This document shows, in pieces, positions 1-10,697 of a stretch of 64,000 bases of DNA (the stretch's first letter is position 1; each line of letters begins with the position of its first letter). The notes under the pieces are model-generated. The model saw nothing but the letters and a program-made list of their open reading frames with translations. It did no database searches and was not told the origin of the DNA. Source of the DNA: Pseudomonadota bacterium (GTDB lineage Bacteria > Pseudomonadota > Gammaproteobacteria > Acidiferrobacterales > Acidiferrobacteraceae); contig JAKAXM010000012.1 of assembly GCA_021816625.1 (NCBI GenBank), positions 1 to 64,000 on the forward strand, read 5' to 3'. Both the position numbers and the translations under genes were made by a program.

Positions 1-292
1 GGAAGCGGCACAGCCGGTCCAGATGTACGGCCTCCGCGTCGCCGCGCGCGGCCTGGAAGGCATCGAGCGGTGATACGGGCGCCCCCGTGCGGCGTGAGAC
101 ACGCAGCAAGGCCTCGTAGGCCACGGGACGTTGATGCGCGATGCTAAGTATGGGCTGAAAAACCGTGCGCAGGAGCAGCCCCTCGTGGTAGGCGACAAAG
201 GCCGATCCCTCATAGCTGAGCTGGGCTTCCATCGCGGCGAGATCTTGTGGCCACCCCAAACCGGTAACGCTTTTAAGCTCCGGTCGATTCAT
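1..292 (-). CDS. EAL-domain protein, 5' part only (cut by window edge)
   Basis: Reading the minus strand from an ATG at 292 gives 97 residues open to the window edge. The start of an EAL (cyclic-di-GMP phosphodiesterase-type) domain is visible: FQPI at residues 45-48, YEALLR at 59-64 with the signature EAL intact, and LDRLCR at 91-96. About 44 residues precede the domain and contain no predicted membrane segment, so the protein is probably cytoplasmic. Whether the remaining catalytic residues are present, and whether other domains follow, lies outside the window. It is the first of three cyclic-di-GMP related genes in the first 28 kb. The 190 bases between this start and the next gene (293-482) hold nothing I can name, apart from the presumed promoter. 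Confidence 0.8.
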   Translation of the reverse strand, partial: MNRPELKSVTGLGWPQDLAAMEAQLSYEGSAFVAYHEGLLLRTVFQPILSIAHQRPVAYEALLRVSRRTGAPVSPLDAFQAARGDAEAVHLDRLCRF

Positions 293-482
293 GATGTGCC
301 TCCCCGTGGCTCACCCCGCGCACCGTGCAGCCATTCCCCGCCCGGGCGGCCTTTGTTCAGGGCCAGACTATGGGGCGGCCCTATGAAGTTTTGATGACGG
401 CTGGGATGTCCTCGTGCCGACCGGCGACGCAGGCCTTATGGGGCCGGGCGCAGGATCCGCTGTACGCGTGACCCGCGGCGCC

Positions 483-1670
483 TTACGCCCCCGGGGCCGG
501 TGTGGCGGCCGGGTCATCACCGCCGAGCGCATGGAAGGCGGTTATGAGGTCGTCCGGCGCCAAGGCCTCGAGACAGTCGGCGCGTCCACTCTGGCCGCAG
601 CCATCGAGTTCGCACGGCCTGCAGCTGTGCCCGCTCGTCAATAGACGGTAGCGTACCTGCCAGGGACCGAAGCGTCGTTCGGCCCCGGGCCCGAAGCAGG
701 CCAGGACCGGGACCCCCATGGCCGCCGCCACGTGCAGGGGACCTGAGTCGCTGCCGATAAAGACCCGTGCCGCCGCGGTAAGCGCTGCGAGTTCGGCGAT
801 AGTCAGGGTACCGGCCAGCGCATGGGTTAGGGGGCCGCGTCCGGCACACAAGGCCTCGACGAAGGCGCGCTCCCGGGCACCGGGGCCGCTCGTCACCGCT
901 ACGGCCCAGCCGGTGTGCTCGCAATGATCGAGGAAGGCGCGGCAGAGCGCGACCGGCAGGGTCCGTCCCGCCTGTCCGGCGGTGGGGGCGAAGAGCACGA
1001 ACCGGCCGGGTGCGAGGCCTCGTGCGGCGAGCCAGGCGGCGATGGCGTCCCGCGCGCCGGGCCCGGGTTCGAGGTGCGCGGCGCGCCCCGCGGCCCGTGG
1101 TTTTAAGCCTATGCGCCGCAACAGGTCGAGATGCAGTTCGGCTACATGCCGTGGTGCCTGGTAGGGACCGGGCGCGGGCAGGGTATGGGAAAACAGACGC
1201 CGCCACAGGACGCGTTTTAAGGGGGACCCATGGACGGTGGCCGCCGCTCCGACCGCATAGGGGATCGGCAGGAGCGCTATGAGCGCCGGTCCCCAGGAGC
1301 CGTCGGTCGTGTGCGGTGACTGGATCAGAAGGTCATAACCCCGGGCGCGCAGCCTACGAATCAAGGCCTGCCGGGGCCGTATCGTCGCCCACAGCCCTTT
1401 TTGACGCCACGCCGGATCTACAAGGAAGACCTCGGCGACCCCGGGGTGATGACGGAAGACATCGGCGAGCGGCGCATGGACTAGGACGTCGATGCGGCAA
1501 TCGCACTGGAGATCTTTCAAGGCAGTGATCAGCACCGACGACAAGACGGCGTCGCCCAGCAGTTGCGGCGCGATGATGAGGATGCGGCGCAGCGCGTCGG
1601 GCGGCACGGCATCGGCAGGGCGGGCCGGTCCCGGCGATGGCAAGGGAGACAATCGAACGGCGGGCGGCAT
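483..1670 (-). CDS. Glycosyltransferase family 9 (heptosyltransferase-like)
   Basis: A 395-residue protein of the ADP-heptose:LPS heptosyltransferase family (GT9; WaaC/WaaF/WaaQ type), which adds heptose to the lipopolysaccharide core on the inner face of the cytoplasmic membrane. The N-terminal Rossmann half begins with an RILIIAPQLLGDAV stretch near residues 29-42, and the C-terminal half has the family signature GSDSGPLHVAAAMGVP near residues 305-320, where the nucleotide sugar binds. Length is normal for the family. It lies 6 bases downstream of the sulfotransferase-like gene on the same strand and is almost certainly co-transcribed with it. The exact acceptor cannot be told from sequence; it may act on another surface glycan. 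The first 25 residues are proline-rich and the true start could be slightly internal. Confidence 0.88.
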   Translation of the reverse strand: MPPAVRLSPLPSPGPARPADAVPPDALRRILIIAPQLLGDAVLSSVLITALKDLQCDCRIDVLVHAPLADVFRHHPGVAEVFLVDPAWRQKGLWATIRPRQALIRRLRARGYDLLIQSPHTTDGSWGPALIALLPIPYAVGAAATVHGSPLKRVLWRRLFSHTLPAPGPYQAPRHVAELHLDLLRRIGLKPRAAGRAAHLEPGPGARDAIAAWLAARGLAPGRFVLFAPTAGQAGRTLPVALCRAFLDHCEHTGWAVAVTSGPGARERAFVEALCAGRGPLTHALAGTLTIAELAALTAAARVFIGSDSGPLHVAAAMGVPVLACFGPGAERRFGPWQVRYRLLTSGHSCRPCELDGCGQSGRADCLEALAPDDLITAFHALGGDDPAATPAPGA

Positions 1671-1676
1671 CAGGCC

Positions 1677-2903
1677 CTAGCCGGGCTCGGTCAAGATGCG
1701 CCGGGCGACCTGACCGCGAGATACGGGGACCGGTGCGGCAGCCGGCGTCCTCGGGTCCCTGGCGCCGGCCTCTTGTAGCCAGGCCTCATGACAGACCTCG
1801 GCGTGGATCAAGGCGCGCTCCCAGTAGCCGAGGAAGGCGCTATCCTCGGGACGCGCGGCGTAAACCGGGATGCGGCAGTCCTGCCAATCGATGGCGATGT
1901 TAAAGCGCCCGATTAGCGTGGCGTTCAGGGCGCGCCGGCCCGCCAGCGTCGATAGTGTTTCGACCGGTATAGTGAGATCACAGTGTCGTTGGGCGATTGT
2001 GATGGCAAGCGCAAAGACCGCCGCAAAGGCGCGCGCCGTGAGATCGGGATCGGCCGCCACCAGACGTTCGGCTGCGCGCGTCGCCCGCCCCATATCGCTG
2101 TGGTAGGCCAGGTTCGCAAGCCCCAGATCCGCGAGGTAGGCCGTGATCCAGGCGTCGTGGCGTCCCGCAAACAGGATCATGAACGGGCGCGTCAGGAAAT
2201 AAGTGTCGCCGTAGCGGGCCTGGCGATCGATGGCCGACCGCCAAAGGCCCAGCCCATCGCGGGTCAGGGCAATATGGACGCCTGGCATGTAGCGCTTGAA
2301 CCAGGGGACCCGGCCAAGCGACCGGCAGAAGCCGAATACGGGGCGCCGGCCTTGGGCTTGGGCGTATTCCACCAAGGCGCGCAGGTAGGCCTGCTGTTCC
2401 CGCAGGGGCGCCTCGTTCGCCAGATAATGGGCGTAGGGGAAGGTGAATTGGAAACCCCGCACGCCGCCGCCCGGATTCAATAGCCCGCTGTATTCCTGAT
2501 AGTAGGGTGCCTGGAGCAAAGGGTGGCCGGAGGGCCACGAGGCGGATGTCGATCGCGCGATATCGTCGCGAGTGAGGCCTTCTAGGACTTCATGGAAGGG
2601 CTCGTAGAAGGCGAGGTAGCGGTCCTGGGCCCGGAACTTGCTCCAGACGTAGGTCGATCCGGCGCGCCAGGGCGCGTGGATCCAGATAGGGGCATCGGGG
2701 GCGTGCGACACCGCGACGCCCGTATCGGCGGTGGGCTCTGTGACCGCGGTTTGGAGTCGCGCGATGTCTTGCATCAGGGCCTCGCGCCGGCGTCCGAGCA
2801 TACGCAGTTTCACCTTCATGCGCCGCGAGCGGATGTGTAAGTTGCCCAGCCGCAGACCGAGGGCGAGCCTCTGCATCCGCCGGCGCAGGGTGCCGCTTCT
2901 CAT
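1677..2903 (-). CDS. Sulfotransferase-family protein
   Basis: A P-loop protein of the PAPS-dependent sulfotransferase type. After an arginine-rich N-terminal stretch (residues 1-45) there is a 5' phosphosulfate-binding-like motif, APWRAGSTYVWS, at about 77-88, and later an LTRDGLGLWRSAIDRQ segment resembling the 3'-phosphate-binding arginine/serine motif. The open frame extends upstream to 3275, but that part runs antisense to the signal peptide of the outer-membrane protein gene and is poor in family-like sequence. I therefore chose the ATG at 2903 (408 residues), without a strong ribosome-binding site. The 6-base gap to the heptosyltransferase suggests joint action on a surface polysaccharide or lipid. 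Specificity is unknown, and a role as a small-molecule or glycan sulfotransferase is inferred from fold motifs only. Confidence 0.65.
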   Translation of the reverse strand: MRSGTLRRRMQRLALGLRLGNLHIRSRRMKVKLRMLGRRREALMQDIARLQTAVTEPTADTGVAVSHAPDAPIWIHAPWRAGSTYVWSKFRAQDRYLAFYEPFHEVLEGLTRDDIARSTSASWPSGHPLLQAPYYQEYSGLLNPGGGVRGFQFTFPYAHYLANEAPLREQQAYLRALVEYAQAQGRRPVFGFCRSLGRVPWFKRYMPGVHIALTRDGLGLWRSAIDRQARYGDTYFLTRPFMILFAGRHDAWITAYLADLGLANLAYHSDMGRATRAAERLVAADPDLTARAFAAVFALAITIAQRHCDLTIPVETLSTLAGRRALNATLIGRFNIAIDWQDCRIPVYAARPEDSAFLGYWERALIHAEVCHEAWLQEAGARDPRTPAAAPVPVSRGQVARRILTEPG

Positions 2904-3156
2904 AAGCAAACGGGTCCGTCGGGCAATCGCCCGCCTTCGTCGGGAATCCGGCGCGGGGCCTTCATATGCGCGTCTGAGCAGTACATGACCGTGATATGGT
3001 AGCGCAAGGACGGGCTTGATGGTGTGATAATTTGTGCGGCGGGCGCGGCCGGTCCGGTCCGGTCTTGTGCGCGCCTTGGGACCGTCTAGACTACCCCGTT
3101 CGGCGGGCCATGAGGGCACGCCCATAACAAGAGCGTTACACAAAGGAGATAATGAT

Positions 3157-3657
3157 ATGAAAAACCGTTTCGCCATGGCAGGCGCCGTCGCACTATTGGC
3201 TTTGCCGGCACTGAGTTTTGCGCGTGTCTGGGTCGGCGGCGATGTGGGCCTGACCGGGGGTGCCTTGGCCGGCACCTCGCCCGTCGGTGTCTACGGCGGC
3301 CTATCGACGCGGTCTTTTCCCGTAGGCATTGAACTGGGCTATCAGATACTAAGTGCCAACCCCACGGATATCGGACTTTTCACGGTAAGCGGTCTCTATC
3401 GCGTCGCCATCCCGCGCGCGCCGGGCATGCATTTCCTGGCGCGCGCTGGTGTTGCCAACATCAACAGCAGCCACAACGCCTATGTGCGCAATAGCACGCG
3501 ACCTTTGATCGGCGCGGGTGTGAGCTACCGCGTGCTGCGGCAGTTGGATCTGCGTGCTGAATACGACGTGATCTTCAATCCGCGCACCGCGGGCGGACCG
3601 AGCCAGAACGCAGACGAGCTGTTGTTGGGCGCGACCTACCAGTTCGCCGTGCGTTGA
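3157..3657 (+). CDS. Small outer-membrane beta-barrel protein
   Basis: A 166-residue protein with a clear Sec signal peptide (MKNR, then a hydrophobic run, cleavage likely after LSFA near residue 21). It continues with alternating, glycine-rich strands (VWVGGDVGLTGG, VGIELGYQ, LRAEYDVIF, LLLGATYQF) typical of an 8-stranded outer-membrane barrel (OmpA-like or opacity type). The ATG at 3157 is preceded at a good distance by AAAGGAG. The frame stays open back to 3034, but that extension lacks secretory features. The gene is monocistronic: it is divergent from the sulfotransferase and followed directly by a hairpin terminator. The last residues end in arginine rather than the usual aromatic, a small oddity for a barrel. 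Function beyond being a surface protein is not visible. Confidence 0.8.
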   Translation: MKNRFAMAGAVALLALPALSFARVWVGGDVGLTGGALAGTSPVGVYGGLSTRSFPVGIELGYQILSANPTDIGLFTVSGLYRVAIPRAPGMHFLARAGVANINSSHNAYVRNSTRPLIGAGVSYRVLRQLDLRAEYDVIFNPRTAGGPSQNADELLLGATYQFAVR

Positions 3658-3663
3658 TTTTTG

Positions 3664-3696
3664 GGGTGGCGGCACCGATGGGGTCGCCACCCTTTT
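3664..3696 (+). terminator. Rho-independent terminator after the outer-membrane protein gene
   Basis: An 8-bp perfect stem, GGGTGGCG (3664-3671) with CGCCACCC (3685-3692), is followed by TTTT. It lies 6 bases after the stop codon of the barrel protein and would also separate it from the convergent permease gene. Confidence 0.7.
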
Positions 3697-3729
3697 CCCC
3701 TGCCGTACGGGCGGTCCGAGGCCCGGCGC

Positions 3730-4497
3730 TTAGATCAAATATTTGATGCCGACGGCCGTCAAGAGGGCGAGTGTCGCACGCAGGAAGGTGCGCTGATTGA
3801 TGCGCATGTGTAAGTGGTTGCCAAGATAGAGGCCAAAGGCCGCGGCTGGCGCCATGAGCAGAAACACGAGACCCAAGACCTCGGTGAGCAGTCCCAAGCC
3901 TACATAAAGCCCCGCGCGCGCCACATTGTCCGCCAGTGCAATGGCCTGGAAGGTTGCGCGGAAGGCGCGTTTGTCCAAGTGGCGCATCTGCAGATAGGCC
4001 ACGAGCGGCGGCCCGCCACCCCCATACAGGCTCCCGATGATACCCCCAAAGACCCCGAGCGGCAGGGCCCAGGGACGGCCAATTTGGGGCATGCGTTCGG
4101 GTTTGGCTGCCACCGCATAGATGACGTAGGCCAGAATAAAGACGCCCAGAAAGAGGGTCAGACTCTGGGCTCGGGTGTGGGCCAGGACCACGGCCCCCAC
4201 GGCCAAGCCGACGAGCGAGCCCGGTATGAGCCAGGAGAGTTCGCGCCATTGCATTTCCCGCAGGTCGTAGGCGCCGAGCAAGACTGAACCGAGGAGGTCG
4301 AGCAGCAAGACCACGGGTACGACCTGCTTTACGGGAAAGCTGAGCGACAAGAGGGCGACGGAGATGAGCCCCGAGCCGAAACCTATGGTGGCGCGCACAT
4401 AGAAGGCGGCGAAGACCACGGCCTCGAGAAAGACGAGCAGGGCCGGCTTCTGGATGAGGTGGGCAACGGTCAGGTGATCCATCGGGTAGGCCGCCAT
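3730..4497 (-). CDS. TauE/SafE (TSUP) family permease
   Basis: An integral membrane protein of the sulfite exporter TauE/SafE family, about 255 residues. About eight hydrophobic segments are visible, including LLVFLEAVVFAAFYVRA, VVPVVLLLDLLGSVL, LVGLAVGAVVLAH and a glycine-rich SLYGGGGPPLVAYL loop that matches the repeated GxGG signature of the family. The family moves sulfite, sulfoacetate or other small organic anions, and the substrate here is unknown. The open frame continues upstream to 4620, but those 41 residues are charged and proline-rich and unlike the family start, so the ATG at 4497 (or 4482) is preferred. It is convergent with the outer-membrane protein gene. Confidence 0.85.
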   Translation of the reverse strand: MAAYPMDHLTVAHLIQKPALLVFLEAVVFAAFYVRATIGFGSGLISVALLSLSFPVKQVVPVVLLLDLLGSVLLGAYDLREMQWRELSWLIPGSLVGLAVGAVVLAHTRAQSLTLFLGVFILAYVIYAVAAKPERMPQIGRPWALPLGVFGGIIGSLYGGGGPPLVAYLQMRHLDKRAFRATFQAIALADNVARAGLYVGLGLLTEVLGLVFLLMAPAAAFGLYLGNHLHMRINQRTFLRATLALLTAVGIKYLI

Positions 4498-4875
4498 GAG
4501 CGGTCCGGGCCGGCTCGACGCAGGCACTAGTCTCTCCAGGGATTTTAAGGGAAAAGTATGATCGGGGGGTCCGCGGGCCCGGCGACTCCGAGCCGCCTTG
4601 CCGACGGGCCGCTGCCACATCGCCCGGCATCTTAGTGGACCCGGCGGGTGGAGCGCAACCGTCTCGTCGGGCCGGCCCGCGTATCTGGAGATCGCCGCGT
4701 CCGCTATACTTCACAGGACGTCTCCGAAGACAGGCGGTGGCATGGGGGGGTGGCGCCTTACGGGTTCCCAGCGCGGCGCGGCAAGTCGGCGCGCGGCGCG
4801 GTTGTGGGCGCCGTTTGCGATATGCCCAAGGCCCGTCTTACGGGCGCCCGATGGGGCGCCCGGGAGGCGTGAGCG
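4498..4875. other. Intergenic region, 378 bases, divergent promoters
   Basis: This lies between the divergent permease and PAS-GGDEF-EAL genes. No gene of its own was found; the open frames here look like GC-driven shadows. A TATACT hexamer at 4705-4710 is a possible -10 element for the downstream gene, but it lacks a recognisable -35 at 16-18 bases, so it is only a weak candidate. Confidence 0.35.
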
Positions 4876-7536
4876 GTGACCATGGATACTGAGCCAGGAT
4901 CCGGCGTCTGGCTGCGCCGGGCGCGGCCAGGCCCGGTGTTTGCGGCGGTCGCGGCCGTGGTCGTGATCACGATGGCGGGACTTACCGTGCTGATCCGCCG
5001 CGCCGAGCGCCAGGATGCGTGGCGGACGCTGGATAGCACGGTGCGCTTCGTCGCCGCCACGGCCCGCTTTGGCCTCGGGGATGAACGGGCGCAATGTGTG
5101 GTGCTGGCGCATGAGATCGCCGCTATACCGGGTCTGGCGAGCGGCCAGGCGGCGGCCGCCGCCCATGCGCTTTTGGTCGACTTTCGCGGGCGCCACCCGA
5201 CCGTAACGGGAGTGGCCCTCCTGGGCCCCCATGGCTCGCTATGGGCGCAGGCCGGCCACGCGCCGGGGCGGGCCGACCGCGCGCCCGCACGGGTCGGGCC
5301 CGCCGCGCTCGCGAACGGGCCGGTCTTCGCAGTCGGTCTCCCCCGCATGGCGGCAGGCGCGGAGAGGGCGCCGGTTTGGTATGTGTCACGGGTCGCAGGT
5401 CATGTCCGGTTCGTACTCTGGGTGCAGCTGCGTCTAGCCCGGCCGCGTCCGTCGTGGGCGATGTGGCCGTCGCTTCCCGGCACCACGACCGCGCTTTTAC
5501 GGGCCGATGGGCGCGTGGAGGCCTTGTGGCCCTGGTCGCCTGCGGGCATGCCCATGGTCAGGCAGGCGCTGCGCGCGGTCCCGGCCGCCCGCCGTAGCGG
5601 ACGCTTTGTCACGAACCGGGGTCACCAGCCCCCTTGTCGGGTCGTATTTCGGCGCGTCGCCGGCTACCCTTTGACCGCGCTCGTGTTACAAACCATGCGA
5701 GGCCCCGTAGGGGCCTGGGCCCGCGCGGCGCGGCTGCCGGCGTTTCTGGCGCTGCTTTTGCTGGGCGCCCTTGGTGCCCTGTACCGGTGGACGCAGGAAC
5801 GTCTGGCGCCGGTCCTGGCGGTTCCGCCAGTCCCTGGCGCCCGGGAAGGGCCGTTGGCGGGGGGGCCGGCCGCGGGGGTCATCCACTCTTTGGCCGACGC
5901 CGTTATCGTGACCGACCGCCAGGGACGCGTCGATTATCTGAACCCGGCCGCAGAGCGGCTCACAGGCTGGCCGGAGGGGGCGATACGGGGCGCCCGCCTC
6001 GCAGACGTGCTCCCCTGTTTGGACGAATACGACGGCACCGTGCGTGACGGGCTTGACGTCTGCCTCAAAGGGGATGCGCTGGGGCCCGAGGAGGTCTTGC
6101 TCTTTACGCGTAAGGGCCGGGTCATCTTGGTTGAGCGCAGCGCGGTGCCGCGGCGCGAGACGCAGGGCGTGACGGGCGTCGTGCTTACGTTTCGGGATGC
6201 CAGCGCCAAGCGCACGGTCGCGGAGCGGCTTGCCCATCAAGCGCGCCATGACCCCCTGACGGGGCTGCCCAACCGCATCTTATACGGCGAGCGGCTCGCC
6301 CAGGCCATTGCCGAGGCGCACGAGGTAAATGTCGCCATCGCCTTGATTTTTCTTGACGTCGACGGCTTCAAGGCCGTGAACGACTCGTTTGGACACAGTG
6401 CCGGCGATCAGGTGCTCGTGCTCATCGGCGAGCGGTTGCGGCGCGTCATGCGGGCGGCCGACACCGTCGCACGGCTCGGCGGGGATGAGTTTGCCGTCGT
6501 ATTGCCGGGCCTGAGCGGACCCCATGACGCCTTGCCGGTGGTCCAAAAGATCATGGCCATATTCGCAGCGCCCCTTACGGTGGCGCTCGGCGCCGTGCGC
6601 GTGGGCGTGAGTATCGGGATCGCCATCTATCCGCGCGACGGCCAGGATGCCCGTACCCTCGCTGAGGCGGCGGACGCGGCGATGTACGAGGCCAAGGCGG
6701 CGGGCAAGACCACATACCGCTTCTTCGACCAGGGTGCTGCACCCGGCCGGGTGAGCCGCGCCGCCGCGCTCCATGAACGTCTGCGGCAGGCCCTGGCACA
6801 CGACGAGTTCTGTCTCTTTTATCAACCGCAACTGCGTGTCGCCGACCACCAGCTCGTCGCTGTCGAGGCCTTGCTGCGCTGGATGGACCCAACCGAGGGC
6901 GTGAAGTATCCCTCAGAATTCCTGTTGGGGCTCGAGGAAGCAGGTCTCATGCCGGCGCTGGGTCTGTGGGTGCTTTCGGCGGCCTGCACGCAAAGCCGGC
7001 GCTGGCGGGACCTCGGTATCGCGCCCTTGCCGATCGCCGTCAATCTGTCGGTTCGAGAATGTTGCGAGGCGGGCCTCGCGACACTGCTGGCGCAGACCCT
7101 GCAAACCCACGGCCTTGGGGAGGGGGATCTCGTGGTCGAGTTCGCCGAGCACGTGCTCGGGGCGGAGGCGGCCGGCGGTTTGGCGGAGTTGCGGCTGATC
7201 GCCGACCGGGGGATCCGTCTCGTGGTGCAGAACTTCGGGGGCAGCGCGTCGAGCCTCGGTTATTTGCGGGACTTGCGCGTGGAGGCCTTGAAGATCGAGC
7301 CGGAATTCATCGCCGGGCTTGGCGATCACCACAAGGAGGCGGTCGTGCTCGCTATTATCGCCCTAGGCCATGCCCTCAAGTTGCGGGTCGTGGCAAGCGG
7401 GGTCGAGACCGTGGCCCAGTACCGGTTCCTTAAGGAGGCCGGGTGCGACGCCATTCAGGGGAATTTCATCGCGCCGCCGCTGAACGCCGAGGCGGCGACC
7501 GCCTACATGCGCGCAGCGCTCATCAGGGATGGTTGA
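4876..7536 (+). CDS. Membrane PAS-GGDEF-EAL protein, EAL domain degenerate
   Basis: An 886-residue cyclic-di-GMP signalling protein. A membrane segment at about residues 20-40, a periplasmic sensor region to about 280 and a second membrane segment near 290-310 precede a cytoplasmic PAS domain (about 335-445), a GGDEF domain and an EAL domain. GGDEF is intact at 535-539, with an inhibitory-site RAAD at 526-529, so diguanylate cyclase activity with product inhibition is expected. The EAL triplet is kept (664-666), as are the NLS asparagine and the LKI lysine. However, the metal-binding Asp-Asp of the usual DDFG motif is Gln-Asn (785-786), and the first Glu of EGVE is Ser (841), which should abolish phosphodiesterase activity. 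The EAL part may instead bind cyclic-di-GMP. The start is GTG at 4876; an in-frame ATG lies at 4882. Confidence 0.92.
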   Translation: MTMDTEPGSGVWLRRARPGPVFAAVAAVVVITMAGLTVLIRRAERQDAWRTLDSTVRFVAATARFGLGDERAQCVVLAHEIAAIPGLASGQAAAAAHALLVDFRGRHPTVTGVALLGPHGSLWAQAGHAPGRADRAPARVGPAALANGPVFAVGLPRMAAGAERAPVWYVSRVAGHVRFVLWVQLRLARPRPSWAMWPSLPGTTTALLRADGRVEALWPWSPAGMPMVRQALRAVPAARRSGRFVTNRGHQPPCRVVFRRVAGYPLTALVLQTMRGPVGAWARAARLPAFLALLLLGALGALYRWTQERLAPVLAVPPVPGAREGPLAGGPAAGVIHSLADAVIVTDRQGRVDYLNPAAERLTGWPEGAIRGARLADVLPCLDEYDGTVRDGLDVCLKGDALGPEEVLLFTRKGRVILVERSAVPRRETQGVTGVVLTFRDASAKRTVAERLAHQARHDPLTGLPNRILYGERLAQAIAEAHEVNVAIALIFLDVDGFKAVNDSFGHSAGDQVLVLIGERLRRVMRAADTVARLGGDEFAVVLPGLSGPHDALPVVQKIMAIFAAPLTVALGAVRVGVSIGIAIYPRDGQDARTLAEAADAAMYEAKAAGKTTYRFFDQGAAPGRVSRAAALHERLRQALAHDEFCLFYQPQLRVADHQLVAVEALLRWMDPTEGVKYPSEFLLGLEEAGLMPALGLWVLSAACTQSRRWRDLGIAPLPIAVNLSVRECCEAGLATLLAQTLQTHGLGEGDLVVEFAEHVLGAEAAGGLAELRLIADRGIRLVVQNFGGSASSLGYLRDLRVEALKIEPEFIAGLGDHHKEAVVLAIIALGHALKLRVVASGVETVAQYRFLKEAGCDAIQGNFIAPPLNAEAATAYMRAALIRDG

Positions 7537-7560
7537 TTTTGCGGGAGGTCATCCCCATTA
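7532..7560 (+). promoter_or_regulatory. Sigma-32-type heat-shock promoter of htpG
   Basis: GTTGATT (7532-7538), a 14-base spacer and CCCCATTA (7553-7560) closely match the known heat-shock consensus CTTGAAA-N13-15-CCCCATnT. The element overlaps the end of the upstream gene and lies about 50 bases before the htpG start, which fits a transcription start close after 7565. Confidence 0.7.
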
Positions 7561-7612
7561 GGCGCCTAGGAATTGTGGCTACTTCCATTTAAGTAGGGGT
7601 CTTGAGGCAGCG

Positions 7613-9484
<1,872 letters not shown>

Positions 9485-9550
9485 CCGGGTACGGGACGGC
9501 AAGCGGGGCGGTTCACGGCCGGTCGGGCGCGGGGATGCGCGGGGGTGGGC

Positions 9551-10432
9551 ATGACCGCGGCCTTGTATGAGACGCATCTGAGTCTGCCCCTTTTGCATCG
9601 CGGCAAGGTGCGCGATCTCTACGACGCCGGCCCTGATCATTTGCTGGTCGTGACGACCGACCGCTTATCGGCCTTCGACTGCGTGTTGCCGGACCCGATC
9701 CCGGGCAAGGGGCGCGTTTTGAACGCCATGTCGCGCTTTTGGTTCGCGCAAACCGCAGACATCGTCGCCAATCATGTCTCCGAGCGGCCGCTCGCATCCG
9801 TCCTTGCCGATCCCGCCGAGCGCGCCCTTGTGGCGGAGCGGGCCATGGTTGTGCGCCGTCTGCGGCCGGTGCCGATCGAGGCCATCGTACGCGGCTATCT
9901 GGCGGGATCGGCCTGGAAGGACTATCAGCGCACGGGTAGGGTGGCTGGCGCGCCGGTGCCGGCCGGATTGAGCGAGGCGGCGGTCCTGCCGGAGCCGATT
10001 TTCACGCCTTCGACCAAGGCGGCGGTGGGGGCCCACGACGAAAACATCTCTTTTGCGCAGGCCGAGGCCTTGCTTGGGCCCGCGCTGGCGGCGGCCGTAC
10101 GGGACATTAGCCTGCGGATCTATAAGCGCGCCGCCGCGCTTGCCCAACGCCATGGCGTGATCATTGCCGATACCAAGTTCGAGTTCGGCACGGACGCCGA
10201 GGGTAGGCTCGTCCTGATCGACGAGGTGCTTACCCCCGATTCATCCCGATTCTGGCCAGAGGCCTCGTACCGTATCGGCATGAGCCCGCCAAGCTATGAC
10301 AAACAGTATGTGCGGGACTATCTCGAGACCTTGGGTTGGGATAAGCGGCCGCCGGCGCCGCCCTTGCCGTCCGAGGTCCTGGCCCAGACCGCCGCCCGCT
10401 ACGAAGAGGCCCTGCGCGTTCTTACCGCCTAA
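9551..10432 (+). CDS. purC: Phosphoribosylaminoimidazole-succinocarboxamide synthase
   Basis: SAICAR synthetase of purine biosynthesis, which joins aspartate to CAIR using ATP. The N-terminal [10 protein letters not shown] (about residues 17-26) and [12 protein letters not shown] (about 36-47), the central [17 protein letters not shown] and the C-terminal [14 protein letters not shown] are the diagnostic stretches. At 293 residues it is the longer form found in many proteobacteria and in the yeast enzyme domain. A GTG lies 6 bases upstream at 9545; the ATG at 9551 agrees better with the family start. Confidence 0.96.
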   Translation: MTAALYETHLSLPLLHRGKVRDLYDAGPDHLLVVTTDRLSAFDCVLPDPIPGKGRVLNAMSRFWFAQTADIVANHVSERPLASVLADPAERALVAERAMVVRRLRPVPIEAIVRGYLAGSAWKDYQRTGRVAGAPVPAGLSEAAVLPEPIFTPSTKAAVGAHDENISFAQAEALLGPALAAAVRDISLRIYKRAAALAQRHGVIIADTKFEFGTDAEGRLVLIDEVLTPDSSRFWPEASYRIGMSPPSYDKQYVRDYLETLGWDKRPPAPPLPSEVLAQTAARYEEALRVLTA

Positions 10433-10477
10433 GCCCCCCGGACGGGGGGCGCGAGGCTAGCCGCCCCGGGGGCGGCT
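10433..10477 (+). terminator. Two consecutive GC-rich hairpins after purC
   Basis: GCCCCCCG-GA-CGGGGGGC (10433-10450) begins immediately after the purC stop. It is followed by a second perfect inverted repeat, AGCCGCCCC-G-GGGGCGGCT (10459-10477). Neither has a T-run, so they may stop transcription inefficiently or protect the 3' end. Confidence 0.5.
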
Positions 10478-10501
10478 GTGCTACCGTGCCGGCAACGGCT
10501 C

Positions 10502-10586
<85 letters not shown>

Positions 10587-10618
10587 GGACGCCTGCCGGA
10601 GCCGGATCGTGGCCCATC

Positions 10619-10647
10619 TTGGCCGTTACCAAGCGAATCGGTATGAT
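10619..10647 (+). promoter_or_regulatory. Sigma-70-type promoter of tig (tig-clpP-clpX)
   Basis: TTGGCC (10619-10624), a 17-base spacer and TATGAT (10642-10647) lie 51 bases upstream of the trigger factor start. The -10 matches 5 of 6 and the -35 matches 4 of 6 consensus bases. Confidence 0.55.
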
Positions 10648-10697
10648 CGGCATAGGGTCGCACCTCCCCCAATCCCAATCTTTCGTGAGAAGGCAGC

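Noticed and set aside
3575-4714. 379-codon minus-strand open frame overlapping the TauE/SafE gene
   Set aside because: The overlapping frame at 3730-4497 has clear membrane segments and family motifs, while this one is arginine/proline-rich without any domain.
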